From: Hedera helix
Taxonomy: Eukaryota > Streptophyta > Magnoliopsida > Apiales > Araliaceae
DNA length: 64,000 nucleotides
Direction of reading: 5' to 3'
NCBI GenBank assembly: GCA_947179155.2
Contig: OX359267.1
Span: 38,436,998 to 38,500,997, forward strand
Positions 1 through 12,366 of the stretch are shown here, piece by piece; positions within the stretch are counted from its first letter, which is position 1, and every line of letters starts with the position of its first letter. Position numbers and translations under genes: made by a program. The notes beneath the pieces were generated by a model. That model searched no databases. It was not told the DNA's origin and was given only the letters and a program-made list of their open reading frames with translations.

Positions 1-1440
1 ACCCACCATCCAAATGAATAAACTCATTGTCCGCGTAGTATAATACTGCAGACGATAGATTTTGTCTTTCCCCCAAACTGCGTCATTTTTGGCTTTAAGT
101 ATCGTCCGTAGTATTAAACTGTAGATGACTTTATTATCTAAAAATGCCCTACTTTCTCCCCTCCACACATCTTCTTCTTCATCTACAATAACATTAAAAC
201 ATTCTAGTGAGAAACTGCATGACCCGTTTAGAAGGAAGAATGTGTTGGCAATTTCTCTCTTTAAATCTCATACATATATACATATATGTACATCAATATT
301 TGAGAATAAATTAGAATTAAAAGAGGAGAAATAATTATAACATAGATGATGATGAAGAAACATTTATAGCCATATCTAACCATACGCCAAGCCATTTTTG
401 TCTATCTGATACATAATATATCAACTTAGTCATTGGATTGTAAGTTTGAGGGTGCTCATTGCCAGAAATTATGTCAACCTTATAATTTATGAATTCATTT
501 TGTTAAAAATAAACCAACGTTGTGTTATGGCAATCAATTTATATGACATTATGATGACATTTTTGGGTTTAATTTGGGTTTAGGTTTGGCCAAATTTTTG
601 CTATCTGCAGTTTAATACTACATACTATAGAAATATTGCGGATGTCATTTTTGTACTTTCTATCGTCCACAGTATAATACTGCTGACGGTAGATATTGCA
701 AAAATGTCATCTGTAATATTTTTACTGTCAACAGTATTAAACTGCGGATGACAAAAAATTGGCCAAACCTAAACCCAAACAAACCAAACAAAAAAAAACG
801 TCGTCATAGTGTCATATGAATGGTTTGCCATAACACAATGCTGATTTATTTTAAACAAAATGGATTCATAAATCATAAGGTTTATTTGTAACAAAATGGA
901 TTTATAAATCATAAAATTGACATAATTTCTGGTAGTGATTCCTCTCAAGCTTACATTACAGTGGCTAAGGTGATAGATTATGTATCAGATAGACAAAGAT
1001 GGCTTGACGTATGGTTAGATATGGCTATGAATGTTTCTTCATCATCATCTCTATTACAATTATTTTTCCTCTTCCATTTCAAATTTATTCACAAACACTG
1101 ATTCATATATATGTGTATATGTGTGAGATTTAGAGAGAAATTATCAACACATTCTTGTAGTTTCTCGCTGGAAGGTTTTGATGTTATTGGAGATGAAGAA
1201 GTAGTGTGGATAAAGAGATAGTAGACTATTTTTAGAGAATAAAGTCATCCGCAGTTTAATACTGCGGACGGTACCTAAAGCCAAAAATGACGTAGTTTGG
1301 AAAAAAGTCAAAATCCTATCGTCCGCAATATTATAATGCAGGCGATGAATTTCTTCATTTGGATGTTGTGATATTTTGGACATTTAATGCCGTCCACAGT
1401 ATAATATTACGGATACCTGAAAATTATACTGCGAACGAGA
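1..1440. mobile_element. Foldback element with long inverted-repeat arms and palindromic modules
   Basis: The left arm (1 to about 650) and right arm (about 690-1372) are reverse complements of each other over most of their length, with a symmetry axis near 676. Each arm carries short imperfect palindromes with the core ccgcagtataatactgcgg, at about 29-53, 104-129, 601-646, 665-690, 726-752, 1244-1272, 1321-1346 and 1391-1415. Two small mirror-image ORFs (125-334 plus, 1144-1383 minus) begin with near-identical peptides, a by-product of the symmetry. No transposase is visible. The left end lies outside the window, so the target duplication cannot be checked. It could be a foldback/MITE-like DNA element or an inverted pair of solo elements. 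Confidence 0.75.
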
Positions 1441-1754
1441 GCAATTTAAATCGTTAGATCTCAGCATTGACGACTGAAATCTGTTATAAGGATAATTCTA
1501 TTTTTATAACGTTATCAATAAATCGGTCTTTCTATATATATATATATATATATCAAACACTATCTTAACTTATTTTTTAAAAATACTTTTATCAGAAACT
1601 CTTGGACTAAAAAATGTTTTATCTTGCCCACATCACAGTACACAACGAAAATTAATTAACAACACTATAGTTATCCCGTACACCAAATAAAGTTAGTCTA
1701 CATGTATTAAATAACTAAAGAAAATATGTCCACTAAAATGAACTCACAATTATT

Positions 1755-1957
1755 GTCTTGCGTAGCCGGTCCATTGCATCCATGACTTTAATTTGTGGTA
1801 CATGCATAGTTGGAGGAAAATAAATTTTTGGGCCCCATGAACATGAATGAGAGGAATTTTTTGACATGGTGGACTGACGACAAATCTACCTTGGTCAATA
1901 GTTGGCTAATTGCTTTGCTTATTTAAGAGAGCCATGAGAATTCACTAAGCGAAGAAA
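1755..1957 (+). promoter_or_regulatory. Decayed promoter of RLP pseudogene 1
   Basis: The stretch shares short blocks with the upstream regions of the other RLP copies: a ggtccattgcatccatgac block, a gacatggtgg block, and a TATA-like TATTTAA at 1920-1926 about 32-38 bases before the start codon. The intact gene has the equivalent TATATTTAA at 12318. This places 1958 as the ancestral start. The interval 1441-1754 holds a short (TA)n run at about 1535-1552 and nothing else recognisable. Confidence 0.5.
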
Positions 1958-2272
1958 ATGGAGTGGCCTAAACTTGTGTTGTGGGTGTTTATTATTTTTG
2001 TTAATTTGAGTGGTAACAAAAGTTGTTTTGAGGAGGAAAGGAAGGGACTGTTGTCTGTTGGAACTCAAGGAGTAACTCAGAATCACTAATGTGTTAATTT
2101 GATGTAAACTTGCTTCTTCCTGACTGGACCGCTGATGATAGAGAAAATGAGTGTTGTGAGTGGGAGAGGGTCAAGTGCAACTACACCATTGGGCACGTGA
2201 CAAAGCTGTTTCTTGGAGTGGGTGCCATATACCGCCAGACCTCAGATCCTTGAATCTCTCCCTCTTTCTTCC

Positions 2273-4492
2273 GGGGACGGATCTATGTTAAGGGCAGAGA
2301 GGGCAATTGACCCCACTGATTCAGCTTCTCACACATCTCACTAAAAATTCCCTCCATCAATCAACGATTTCAAGCTCAGAATTCAGATACCTCTTCATTT
2401 CATATATTAGGTATTTAAAGTATGAAAGTTAATTGTAATTGTTGTTTCCCCATTTTTTTGCAAGTAGATTTTAGGGGCCGTTCGGGAATGATTATTTTTT
2501 TTTTATTTAAAGTTAAAATTTTAGTAGATTTATAAGTAAAAGTGTTCGGCATTACCTTTACTTATAAATCGGGAATTATAAGCAATAGTTGTGGATGTGT
2601 TCGGCTAATAATGACTTATAAATTAAGTAAAATTTAAGAATTACTAAAATGTCATTTAGTAAGAACATTAGAAAAATAAAAGAGGGTATTTTTGTCATTT
2701 CATTTGAGTTGACCAACTTAAAAAAAATGACTTACACGTCATATTTTTTAAGCAACAATTAGTTTCTTATTTTTTTTGACTTTTTTAAATTTATAAGTAA
2801 AAAAAAAAGTTGATCCTAAACACTCTTTTTAACTTAACTACTTATAAGTTGGGTTGACCAACTTATAAGTAGTTGCCGAACAGGCCCTTAGTTTCTCTTT
2901 TTCATTTGGTATTTGATTGGTTTTGAGAAATTGAGTTTGGTGAGTTTTAGTTTTTAGTCTTGTTTTGCTTCGATTGGTTTTTTTGTAGGAATACATGTTT
3001 TTCCAAGTGTTCAATTGTGTAACCAAGGTGGACTCTAAAAGCTTTTTTGGTTAATACATCATCTGTTTGACAAAATGCTTCACCGAGATTTCTTGGCTGA
3101 AAGTTGTATCCTACCTTGATATGCAGCTGTAATTGGTTAGAGTTACTTTAGCTAGCTGAGAGGTAGCAACTCGACTAGGCAGTCAAAAAATAATATGAGC
3201 ACTAACCTTAGCTTGTATATGGTTTTACTTGTTTCCTTTTTTATTTGACCGACATAAATTGCTCTCGTACTCTTTTTTCTTTTCCCTCTCCCTCTCCCTC
3301 TCTTTTTGCCTTTGTTTTTTTTAAAAAAATCTGTGTACTCTAGATACAATTGGCCATAGCCTCCTTAACTCATTTCTCTCAATGCAAAAACTACACTCAC
3401 ATAACTAACAGCTTTGGTTTAGGTTCGCAAATTTGGAATTTACTAACCTTGTTCAAACTTGCTGCTAGCATACAACCTTATTATTATGATTAATATAAAA
3501 CTGGTAGTCATAGTTGTATTTGATGGTGCACAATCAGAGGAGAGAATCTCCCTTTGTCCATGATATTGCCATCTAAAATTTCAATAATTTGAAATTTGCT
3601 TCAAATAGTTGTTAGTATTTCTGATGCTATAATCATAATGGTGTTAAAGTGAGGATACTAGTTACAAGTATTCACATTATGGTACAAATATGACATTTTT
3701 GTTGTGGTCATTACATCTCCACTAGGAAAATTTCATAAAAGCTTTTATATGAAATGGTAGAAAATCATTACTCAATTGTGGTAGAAGTTTTTTGAAGATA
3801 ATATATATTTATATTTTTTTATAGCATGTTTCATGTGTGAATTTATTTTCAGAGAGTAGAAAATCTTGTATGTGCAGTGATTATTTTCTCTTATAGCAGT
3901 TTTGCTTTAGAAAATGAGTTACATTAATGCCATATGTTATAGTTGGAAAAATAAACTCATCTTGCGTTTATTTATCCATCATTTTGGCATTAGATATGTA
4001 CCGTAAGTAGAAGAGCTTCATTCTAAGCTTTTATATGCAGGAAATTCTAAAAGCTCCAAAAGATGGAATTCCACTTTCCATTAGTAAGGAATCAGAATGA
4101 ATGTTATTTCATAAGCAATTCAAGCTGGACTCCTGCAGTTTCCTTTAACATTACAAAGGTATATACCAGCTCTATCTCTTATACTTTAAGTTTTATAACC
4201 GACTAAACCGTTTAAACCGACCGATTTAACCGATAACCGAATAGGCTGATAACCAATTACAGAGTAAAAGTTTAGGCGATTTTAATTTTTAATTTTTTAT
4301 AACGATTTAACTGGTTTGGTTATTTTTTATATACAAAACCGACTATTGTGCATCTTTATCTCCTTCCCTTAATATTGAGGGGGGGATCCTGGTAACAAAT
4401 CACTAAAAAGGAGAGAATTTTTGAAAAAGTTCTTAAGGAATTTTTTTTTTCAAATTTGACCCCACTGAACTTGGAGGCCGGATCCGCCCATG
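2273..4492. mobile_element. Non-autonomous hAT-like DNA transposon in RLP pseudogene 1
   Basis: The element is bounded by short inverted ends: ggggacggatc at 2273 and ggatccgccc at about 4480-4490. The flanks are similar, 8-9 bases, ctttcttcc before and ctttttcc after, consistent with an 8-bp target duplication that has diverged. It interrupts RLP exon 1 exactly where the paralogous exon at 12710 is continuous, which fixes its limits. No transposase ORF is visible. Inside are a Tourist-like MITE (2474-2887) and a patch of ccgaaccg-type repeats near 4195-4345. Assignment to hAT is by end sequence and target size only. Confidence 0.65.
2474..2887. mobile_element. Tourist-like (PIF/Harbinger) MITE, copy 1
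   Basis: Terminal inverted repeats start GGGGCCGTTCGG at 2474 and end CCGAACAGGCCC at 2887, flanked by the 3-bp duplication TTA (2471-2473 and 2888-2890). The 414-bp interior is AT-rich and full of cttataagt/acttataag blocks, with no ORF. A second member in reverse orientation is at 35020-35460. The TTA target and GGGCCTGTTCGG-type end are typical of Tourist MITEs. Confidence 0.85.
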
Positions 4493-5039
4493 CTTTTTCC
4501 TTTTATATAGTTGCATAGTCTGAATTAATCTCATAGTAATATTAATAGTTGGACCGAGAGTAAAGGTACGCTTATTTATTTAAACTTTTTTTATACTTTA
4601 TCTGTTAACTATATTGGTGGCTGAACTAACAGTACCAAAGGTACGTATATTTGCTTATTTATTTTAAAGTTCTAAAAAATAATATTAAAATAGTTGGAAC
4701 ATTTCATTTCTTTTTATTTAGTCTTGTAATCATGTATCATGATCTGCATGCACTCAGTTTAATTACAATAAAGACAGGAACAAATTTTGAAAAATAAAAT
4801 GGATATACTTTTTTTTAAATAATCATGTATAAAAATGTTTTTTCGTGTATTTTTTCCAAACTTTTTTTGAAATGTAATTTCACCCATTTAATGAATTAAT
4901 TCAATCTCGTAGAATTAATACCATGTTAACCATCAAGAAACCTTATTAATGGGCAAAGTCAGACTTGAAGAGGCAGTTGATGGGGGAAAAAATGGGGAAA
5001 AGATTGCAATAGTGAAGTAAAAATAAAATAAAATTAGGA

Positions 5040-5460
5040 GTCCAAATACTAACGAGCTATATATATATATAATAATCCAAAATAACTATAATACATAATA
5101 ATATTATATGTTATATTAGATATTCTATATATTTATGTATATAATTATAATATAATATAAAAAATATAATACATTTTAAAAAACGTAATATGATATATAT
5201 TATATTATATATTAAATATATATAATATTATCACTTATAATAATATATATTTAATATATAATAAAATATATATCATATATTATTCTATTATATATTATAA
5301 TATAATATAAATATAATGCATACTAATATATATAATATTAAATTATATTATATTATATTATATAATATAATATATGTCATATATATTCTATAAATATAAT
5401 ATAATACGAAATAAATATAATACTTATTAACGTGTATAATATTTTATATATTTATATGAG
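5040..5460. repeat. AT-rich degenerate TATAAT satellite-like tract
   Basis: About 400 bases are almost pure A and T, made of irregular tataatat, atatatta and ttatattat units without fixed period. No ORF or transposon end is seen. The flanks are also quiet: 4576-5039 looks like RLP intron/intergenic sequence, and 5461-6123 contains ggaatgacc/ggtcattcc patches near 5585-5650 that may be a decayed MITE. Confidence 0.7.
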
Positions 5461-6123
5461 GGATGGCCTTTTTGTCTTTAACATTTTTTTTTTATTCCTT
5501 TACTCATTAGAATCGTGATTCCTTGGGGGGAGGGGTAAAGAATCGCAATTTCAATGTATAAAGAAAACGTGATTCCATAAAAATGGTCATTCCCACCAAA
5601 CTTAAGATACCAAATGTCCAAAAAAAATTGTTGGTCGGAATGACCATTTCCTTCGTACAAAAACAAACAGCCCATAAAATTTAACCCCTAAACCTTGAAA
5701 TAATGCTTATACCTAACAAAACCCTAACACCTAAATAAACAACAATAAACATGAAATTCTAAATCTTCAATTAAAATTCTAAACCTTTAAAATGGAATGA
5801 AACAAGATTTTAAATTCTCTTGCAATAACTCCTAAGAAATTTTGAGAAATAGTGAGGATATAAATTGTTCTGATAAATTTAATATCATCCTCAATTAACA
5901 AGGATGATTCCTTCATTTTTATTTTTATCAAGATCAAATCTAATCCCTTCATTTTTATTTAAAGTAACGGTTGGATCTCTACAGTTGTGTACAACTTTCT
6001 TTTAATGTCCCAGCTTACTAAACTAGTAACATTATCTCACCCTTTGAGGACAACCTTGTTCTCTAGGTGGGAATCTTGTTGCGCTTGTGAAATAATAGTC
6101 CAAATTTTGCACCCTTTCCACCA

Positions 6124-6313
6124 GTCCCACAACCAATTCGTTGGACCCATTCCAAAACAATTCTCTTACCTGGCAAAAATAGCGAGCTTGGACCTTTCTT
6201 TCAATAGTTTAAGAGAAAAAATTCCATCAGAACTTATTAATTTAAGTTTTTTGATAATTTTAAAATAATTTATTTGACAAAATTCTTGAAATAAAAGCAC
6301 AATTTGGACTTTG
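6124..6313 (+). pseudogene. RLP pseudogene 1, C-terminal LRR fragment
   Basis: Bases 6124-6313 match the end of the intact RLP ectodomain at about 15537-15733. The translation reads HNQFVGPIPKQFSYLAKIA and then SLDLSFNSLREKIPSEL, i.e. the last two or three LRRs, followed by a frameshifted stretch that still matches the codons before the C-terminal cap. The transmembrane segment is lost or unrecognisable. It is probably the 3' remainder of the copy that starts at 1958. Confidence 0.8.
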
Positions 6314-7048
6314 TTATATATATATATATAGGCATATATATATATTTAGGCATTGAGAATTTGGATATTTTGATTTTGATTTTGATTTTGATTTTGCGTG
6401 ACGAAAAATGAATCATCTGCCAATTGCCTCGTGATAAAAAGTCAATCAATTTTATAAATCGTGAGAATAAATTTAAGTGCGAAAAAACTAAATTAATTGA
6501 CTAATTTTTTTGATTAAGATAGAATTTGGACCAATTCAAACGTTAGTCAAACTATTAATAAGTCTTCCCAATTCAAATTGTGAGTCGTTCAGTCTCATTT
6601 AAACATCCCCTTGCAATCAATTAGTCAAAAAATGCCAACCCCCAACAAGATGTTTTAATAGTAGTTGATGTCTTTTGATGGCTTAAAAACAGTTGAAAGT
6701 TTCTGATGTGCATTATTAGTAATGGATGAGTTGAATATTTTTTTTAAAATTCATTGAAATGAAGGACACTTTAATAAATTAGTTATATGTTACTATTATT
6801 AGCGAGCTATTAACAGTAATGACGGGACCCTATTTTTAATCTGGCCATCCTTGAATGCTATGTAAGACTATATCTATTTGCTCAAAATTAGATCTTAGCA
6901 AATAGTAGTTGATATTCATTTCTCATACATGTATATATATGGAGACAATGCATAATCAATGATGACCAATAAATTTTTTACGTTCATTACAAGATTTAAC
7001 AGCCAAAATTAAGAAAGAGACAAGTCTTCAACAACACTATGTTGCTAG

Positions 7049-7988
7049 TGTAGGCACAAAAATTGTGTATCTTGATAGGGTTAGGGTTCGTAGTAATAGT
7101 GAATGCGAGAAATTCACAAAAAGTATGGAATCGATCGAAAGATTGGAGAGAGAAGAAGAACCGGTGAGCAATTATCAGAGTAACAAGTTTTAGAACTCTT
7201 AGGATCATGGTGTAATCGCTGGTGTCCAAGAGTCATGACAAATGTTTCAAGTGAATTCAAGATAAGCAATATCAATACTTTCGTTCACTCGATTCAGAGT
7301 TGGTCACAAGTTCTCAATTCCTTCCAACTTCTTTATTTTTGAAAGAGAGAGAGAAAGAGAGCTTTCAAGTGGCAAAAGTTCTTTTAAGGTTCCAAAAGTT
7401 CATTCACTTATTAAGTAAAGGGGTATTTATATGTTTCAAGTCATGTGTCATACACATTTCAAAAGGAAAAATTCTAGAAATGCTTTTAATGATAGAAAAA
7501 ATCTTAAAATATCCCTGATTACCTTAGTAGTGCCCAAATCATCTAATTCCTATAATATTAGATGTAGAAAGATCACATAAATCAATTTTATTATAAAAAA
7601 AAGTCAAATAAACACATCACAGAGCAGGAAAAAACCACTCCAAAGGGGCCCACCCTAGGGGGAGAACCCAAGGGGGGGCAAACTCTAGGGGGAGGTCCTT
7701 AGGGTTTTGTCTTATTTTCGGTTCATTCTCTAGTTTTTTTCTTGTTTCGTTTCGAAAATTTAGGTCAGATCTAATCGAGCATTCACTATCGGACGTTTTT
7801 ATCTTTAAGAGGGGACCTTCTTAGGAGGCGAACCCTAGGGGGTTCAATATTCAAAAACAATATTAGGTTTTTTGTTTTTTGTCAGTCTTTTGTTCGTTCA
7901 TTCACTGCATTTTGGTTCATTATCTGTTATTCGTTACTTTTGTTTTAATTCATTCAATGCGAACTCTAATTTTATCTATGGGCTCACA
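7049..7988. mobile_element. Probable solo LTR inside duplication unit 1
   Basis: The 940-bp insertion is defined by comparison with the paralogous unit at about 9925. It starts TGTAGGCAC and ends GGCTCACA, i.e. TG...CA, with flanking GCTAG (7044-7048) and GCTGG (7989-7993), a 5-bp duplication with one mismatch. It contains a patch of ctaggggg repeats at 7660-7850 and no retroviral domains. Lineage cannot be told. Confidence 0.6.
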
Positions 7989-8408
7989 GCTGGTAAACTT
8001 AACTACGCAATATAATATTTTGAAAGAAAAAACATATTACTATTTTGAACTAGCAGAAAACTAATTTCCCTAACACAACACAGTTCAATAGTGTTGTGAA
8101 TGATCTTATTATTATTTTAAAATCTAGCTATGAGATCTCTATAATGAAGGGTGTAAAATATGATAATAGTCAAGTCCTAAACCTCTTTACAATAATTAAA
8201 TCATAATTATCCTATCACCTCTGCCGGTCCTTTAAGTCCATGAATTAAATTTGTGATCGATAAACGGATGGCAAATAAATTCCCCGGTCCCCGTGCATGT
8301 CCATGTTAGTGGCATACTTCGACATGGTGGCTAATAAATTGGCTAGTTGCTCTAATTATTGAAGAAACTAGAGCCACAAGGATTCCCTAAGCAAAGACAT
8401 TGATAGGA

Positions 8409-8447
8409 ATGGAGCCTAAATTTGAGTTATGGAATAAATTCTGGTAG
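8409..8447 (+). pseudogene. RLP pseudogene 2: promoter plus 12 codons
   Basis: The reading MEPKFELWNKFW then stop matches the start of pseudogene 1 (MEWPKLVLW). About 200 bases upstream are RLP promoter-like: atcctatcacctctgccggtcc, a catggtgg block and attgaagaaac. Sequence after the stop does not resemble RLP coding DNA, so only the 5' end was kept or duplicated. Confidence 0.65.
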
Positions 8448-9768
8448 GCTCCCATGAAACAGATTTTTCACCAAGAAATAATTAGTTTTGAGTAGTTCCT
8501 CTGTTCCGACCTATAAAATTACTGTAGACTTGTAAAAGTCAATTTAGAATATTTTTAAATTAAAATAAAAATGGTTTATTAAAATTATGAAATAATGAGT
8601 TACTTTTTGAACAAACTATAATATTTATCATTACATTATTTAAATCTAAAAATATTTTTGTTTGACTACCAGTTTGTTTCCAATTTTCTTCCCTTACTTT
8701 CCTAAGAAAAGTTAGAGGAGGAGGTTTCACCAGTAAACAAATAAATTTCACGACTAAATTTATAAAACTATAATATGCCGTATAATATGTTTATTACTCT
8801 CTCTCTCCCAATCGGTTGGACCGATTTTTTTGAACACCCATATTTATTGATACTTGGGGGTGAGTATCCGAAGATATAACATCATAGTCCTAATTTTAAA
8901 AGACTGTATATTTCATTGCCGAACATGTTATTAATCATCGAAGGGAGATAGTCTAGTAATAAATATCAATTACTTTAATATATGCAAGAAATCAAAATTC
9001 AGCAGGCAATTCACAAGATTTAAAAGTTAGGTTTTTTCTAAGTTCTCTTTACTTCTCCTACTGTCCCCTTCCTTAAAAAAAAGTACATTATTTGAGATAA
9101 TATGTGAGACAAAAATATAAAACCCCTAACAATATCTTAGTACAAATAGCTATAATTGTTATAAACTAATTAAAAATTCTCTTTGATTACAAAGGTACTT
9201 TCAAAACTTACATAAATTCTTATCAATTTTAAAATTTTAAGTTATACAAATTGACTTTAAAAATTCAAAATATCTCTTTAATTTTGAAAGGGAAAAAATA
9301 TTACTTTGTAATTATCCTATCACCTTCTCAGTCAGTCCATTACGTCAATCAGTTTTATAAATTGTGAGAAGTAATTTAAACGCTAGTCGAACTATTCATA
9401 AGTATTTCCAGTACAGATTGAGTCGTTTAATCCCATTTAAACAACTCCTTGTAATCCGTTATTCAAAAAATGCTAACCTCCAACAAGATATTTTAACAGG
9501 AGTGGATGTCTTAAATTTGATGGCTTAAAAACAGTTGAAAGTTTCTGTCTTTCTGATGTGTATTATTAATAGCAGATGAGTTGAATATTTTACTAAAATT
9601 CATTAAAATCAGGGACACTTTAATAAATGGGTTATCCGTAACTATTATTAGTGGGATCCGATATTAATAGTGGCGAGTGATAGAATTCTATTTTTAACCT
9701 ATTCGTTCTTGATTATTATAGATCTATTTGCTTAAAATTAGATCTTAGCAAATAGTTTGTATGAATTA

Positions 9769-9771
9769 TTT

Positions 9772-9822
<51 letters not shown>

Positions 9823-9824
9823 GG
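9769..9824. repeat. (TA)n(CA)n microsatellite
   Basis: About 18-20 TA dinucleotides are followed by about 8 CA dinucleotides. The paralogous position in unit 1 (about 6926-6946) has only a short acatgtatatatat stretch, so the array grew after the duplication. Confidence 0.9.
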
Positions 9825-10273
9825 AGACGATACATAATTAATGATGATCACTAAATTTTGTACGTTCATTACAAAATTTAACAGTCAAAATTAAGAAAAA
9901 GATGAGTCTTCTACAATATTATATTATCGGTAAAATTAACTATCCAATATAATATTTCGAAAGAAAAAATATATTACTATTTTGAACCAGCAGAAAAGTA
10001 GTTTCCAACACAATTCCCTAATATTGTGTTATGGAGGATCTTATATTATTTTAAATGCTAGCTCTGAGATCTATAATGAATCCTATCACATCTGCCCGTC
10101 CTTTCAAGTCCATGAACTAAATTTGTGATCGATAACGGAAGGCAAATAACCGGTCCCCATGCATGACCATGTTAGTGGAATATTTCGACTGGTGGCAAAT
10201 AAATTGGCTAGTTGCTCTAATTATTGAAGAAACAAGAGCCACAAGGATTCTCTAGGCAAAGAAATTGATACTA

Positions 10274-10312
10274 ATGGAACCTAAATTTGTGTTGTGGAAT
10301 AAATTCTGGTAG
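10274..10312 (+). pseudogene. RLP pseudogene 3: promoter plus 12 codons
   Basis: The reading MEPKFVLWNKFW then stop is the paralogue of 8409-8447, within the second duplication unit. Its upstream blocks (tcctatcacatctgcccgtcc, ttcgactggtgg) match those of the other copies. Nothing downstream resembles LRR coding sequence. Confidence 0.65.
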
Positions 10313-10794
10313 GCCCCATGAAACTGATTTTCACCAATAAATAATTAGTTTTAAGTAGTTTTTCTGTTCCGATTTATAAAATTACTGTAGATTTGTAAAA
10401 GTCAATTTAGAATATTTTAAAATTAAAATTAAAATAATTTATTAAAATTATGAAATAATGAGTTACTCTTTAAACAAGCTATAATATTTATCATTATATT
10501 ACTTAAATTTAAAAATATTTTAATTTAACTTCAAAAAGTCACTAGTAATTGAGTTTGTTTCCAATTTTCTTCCCTTACTTTCCTAAGAAAAGTTAGAGGA
10601 GGAGGAGGTTTCACCGGTAAACAAGTAAATTTTGCGACTAAATTTATAAAACTATAATTATGCCGTGTAATATGTTTATTGCTCTCTCTCCCTAACAAAA
10701 TTAAAGATACAATTTTTTAGCTTACTAGAATCTATTGCGAAATTTTAAATTTTAAAATGGGTACGAACTTTTTTATTTTAATATGAAGGGTTAA

Positions 10795-11425
10795 TAATAG
10801 ACATGTACAAAAAACTCGCGGACCTGATCAAAGTCTGAACTAGTCCGGACTTGACCTTTTCAGGCCCGATTTGCAGGCTTTAAAAAGGCCGCTATTGTAA
10901 AATAATTTTTAATTAATATGTTATTATTGTAAATATTATTTTTGTTTTTGAAATGTCTGTCTATATTCAATCAATAATAAAATAATTATTCACTTACTCG
11001 GTTATATGTTTAAGATATTTAAAAAGTAGTGCATCTACCTATCTTTGTCTCCCACTACAATTAAAATGAGTGAGGGAGAGGAAAACAAAAATGAAAAGTT
11101 AAGATATAAGAAAATAACCTATAAAAAACTAATAAATTATATATATTTTCGATGAGACTTGTCTCGTAATTTGTTTTTTTAGAAAATGTTGTTACACTAT
11201 CAAGTTTATACATAATTATAGATCACTCTAAACGCTTGATTATATATAATCACAAAAAATGACCTGAACTAAGGTCTAACCTGCAAGTTTCAAAAGGTTA
11301 AATTTTAGTTAAAATGTCTGACCCGACTTAACCTGCAAGTTCAAAAGTCAAAGTTTGACTTAACTTGATCAACAGTTAAAACCTTCTAAACCTAGGTCAG
11401 GCCGAGCGACCCTGTTATGCATGTA
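10795..11425. mobile_element. Possible DNA transposon remnant
   Basis: This lies in the extra 1 kb that unit 2 has over unit 1. It begins near gacatgtacaaaaaactcgcggacc and ends near ggccgagcgaccctgttatgcatg, with loosely inverted ends and repeated gacctgaac/aacctgcaagttcaaaag blocks. The flanks share taatag, a weak candidate target duplication. No ORF is present. Confidence 0.35.
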
Positions 11426-12168
11426 GTTAATAGCATGTCATCTTGAAATATATTAGAAGTTACAATTGGGTCACGAAATTTAAATTTTGCTCTCCAAAGA
11501 AAATTTAAACTTAATTGACTCTAGATAGTAGTCTGATCAATTTAGTCACCAAAATATTGACATATGAGCAGTAGATGAGTTGTATTTGAGTAGCATTTAA
11601 ATATTTTTTGTATAATCAAACTCTATTTATATACTTAGCTGGAACTCGTGACAATTCCGACTATTTTTTCATTCACTTTTCCCTCAGGATATCGGCTACT
11701 TGCTGATTATTGGGGGTGAGTATCCTGAAGATAAAACTTCGGAATCCTAATTTTAAACGAGTGTATACTTCATAACCAAATCTACTATTAACTATCAAAG
11801 GGAGAGCCTAGTAGTAAATGTCAATTATTTTAATATACAAGAAATTAAAATTCAGCAAGCGTTTCACAAGATTTAAAGGTTAGTTTCTCCCAAGTTTTCC
11901 CTACTTCCCCTACTGACACCTTCCTTAAAAAAAATACATTATTTGAGATATTATGTGAGATAAAAAATATATATATAACTCCTAACATTATCTTAGTACA
12001 AATAGCTATAATTGTTATAAACTAATTAAAAATTCTAATTGATTACAAAGTTACTTTCAAAACTTATATAAAGTTTTATCAATTTAAAATTTTTAAGTTA
12101 ATACAAATTGATTTTAAAAATTCAAAATATCTCTTTAGTTTTGAAAGGGAAAAAATATCACTTTATAA

Positions 12169-12366
12169 TTATCCTATCACCTTGGCAGTTAATCCATTAC
12201 GTCGACTAATTAAATATGCAACCTACACAACCATATTAATTAGAGAGGAAGTTTGGACATGGTGGACTAGGGGTTTTTTTCTTTCCATTTCTGCCCCTTT
12301 GGGTGTGTTCCTTTGCTATATTTAAGAAGCGTTAGGAGGAGGAAGCTACTACACTAAGCAAATAAA
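12169..12366 (+). promoter_or_regulatory. Promoter and 5' UTR of the intact RLP gene
   Basis: A TATA box, TATATTTAA, lies at 12318-12326, about 40-48 bases before the ATG at 12367. Upstream blocks atcctatcacc (near 12174) and gacatggtggac (near 12256) recur upstream of all four RLP starts in this window, so they are candidate cis-elements of the cluster. The transcript start is probably near 12350. Confidence 0.6.

Larger units (their letters stand above)
1958..4575 (+). pseudogene. RLP pseudogene 1, first exon split by a transposon
   Basis: From 1958 the reading starts MEWPKLVLWVFIIFVNLSG, a signal-peptide-like segment, then a CFEEERKGLL block as in the intact gene at 12367. A frameshift and stops follow near 2060-2110. 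After a frame change the LRR N-terminal cap reappears (DWTADDRENECCEWERVKC). Similarity runs to about 2272, stops at the transposon 2273-4492, and resumes at 4501-4575, where bases match the end of intact exon 1 including the donor-like aaggtac. The middle LRR exons are missing. The 3' piece is at 6124. It is non-functional. Confidence 0.85.
6441..9341. repeat. Tandem duplication unit 1 of the RLP intergenic/promoter region
   Basis: This unit aligns by eye with 9342-12195. Matching blocks are 6441-7048 with 9342-9925, 7989-8810 with 9926-10694, and 8845-9341 with about 11700-12195. Unit 1 has a 940-bp insertion (7049-7988) that unit 2 lacks. Unit 2 has about 1 kb of extra sequence (10695-11700). 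Each unit carries a truncated RLP start codon region. The insertions postdate the duplication. Confidence 0.8.
9342..12195. repeat. Tandem duplication unit 2, next to the intact RLP gene
   Basis: This is the second copy of the unit at 6441-9341. Its last part (11700-12195) lies directly upstream of the intact RLP gene and corresponds to 8845-9341, so the live gene keeps this region as distal upstream sequence. Substitutions and small indels are scattered over the whole length, so the duplication is not very recent. Confidence 0.8.

Noticed and set aside
125..334. 69-codon ORF, with a mirror ORF at 1144-1383
   Set aside because: The two peptides resemble each other only because they lie in inverted arms of the foldback element; no domain or splice support.
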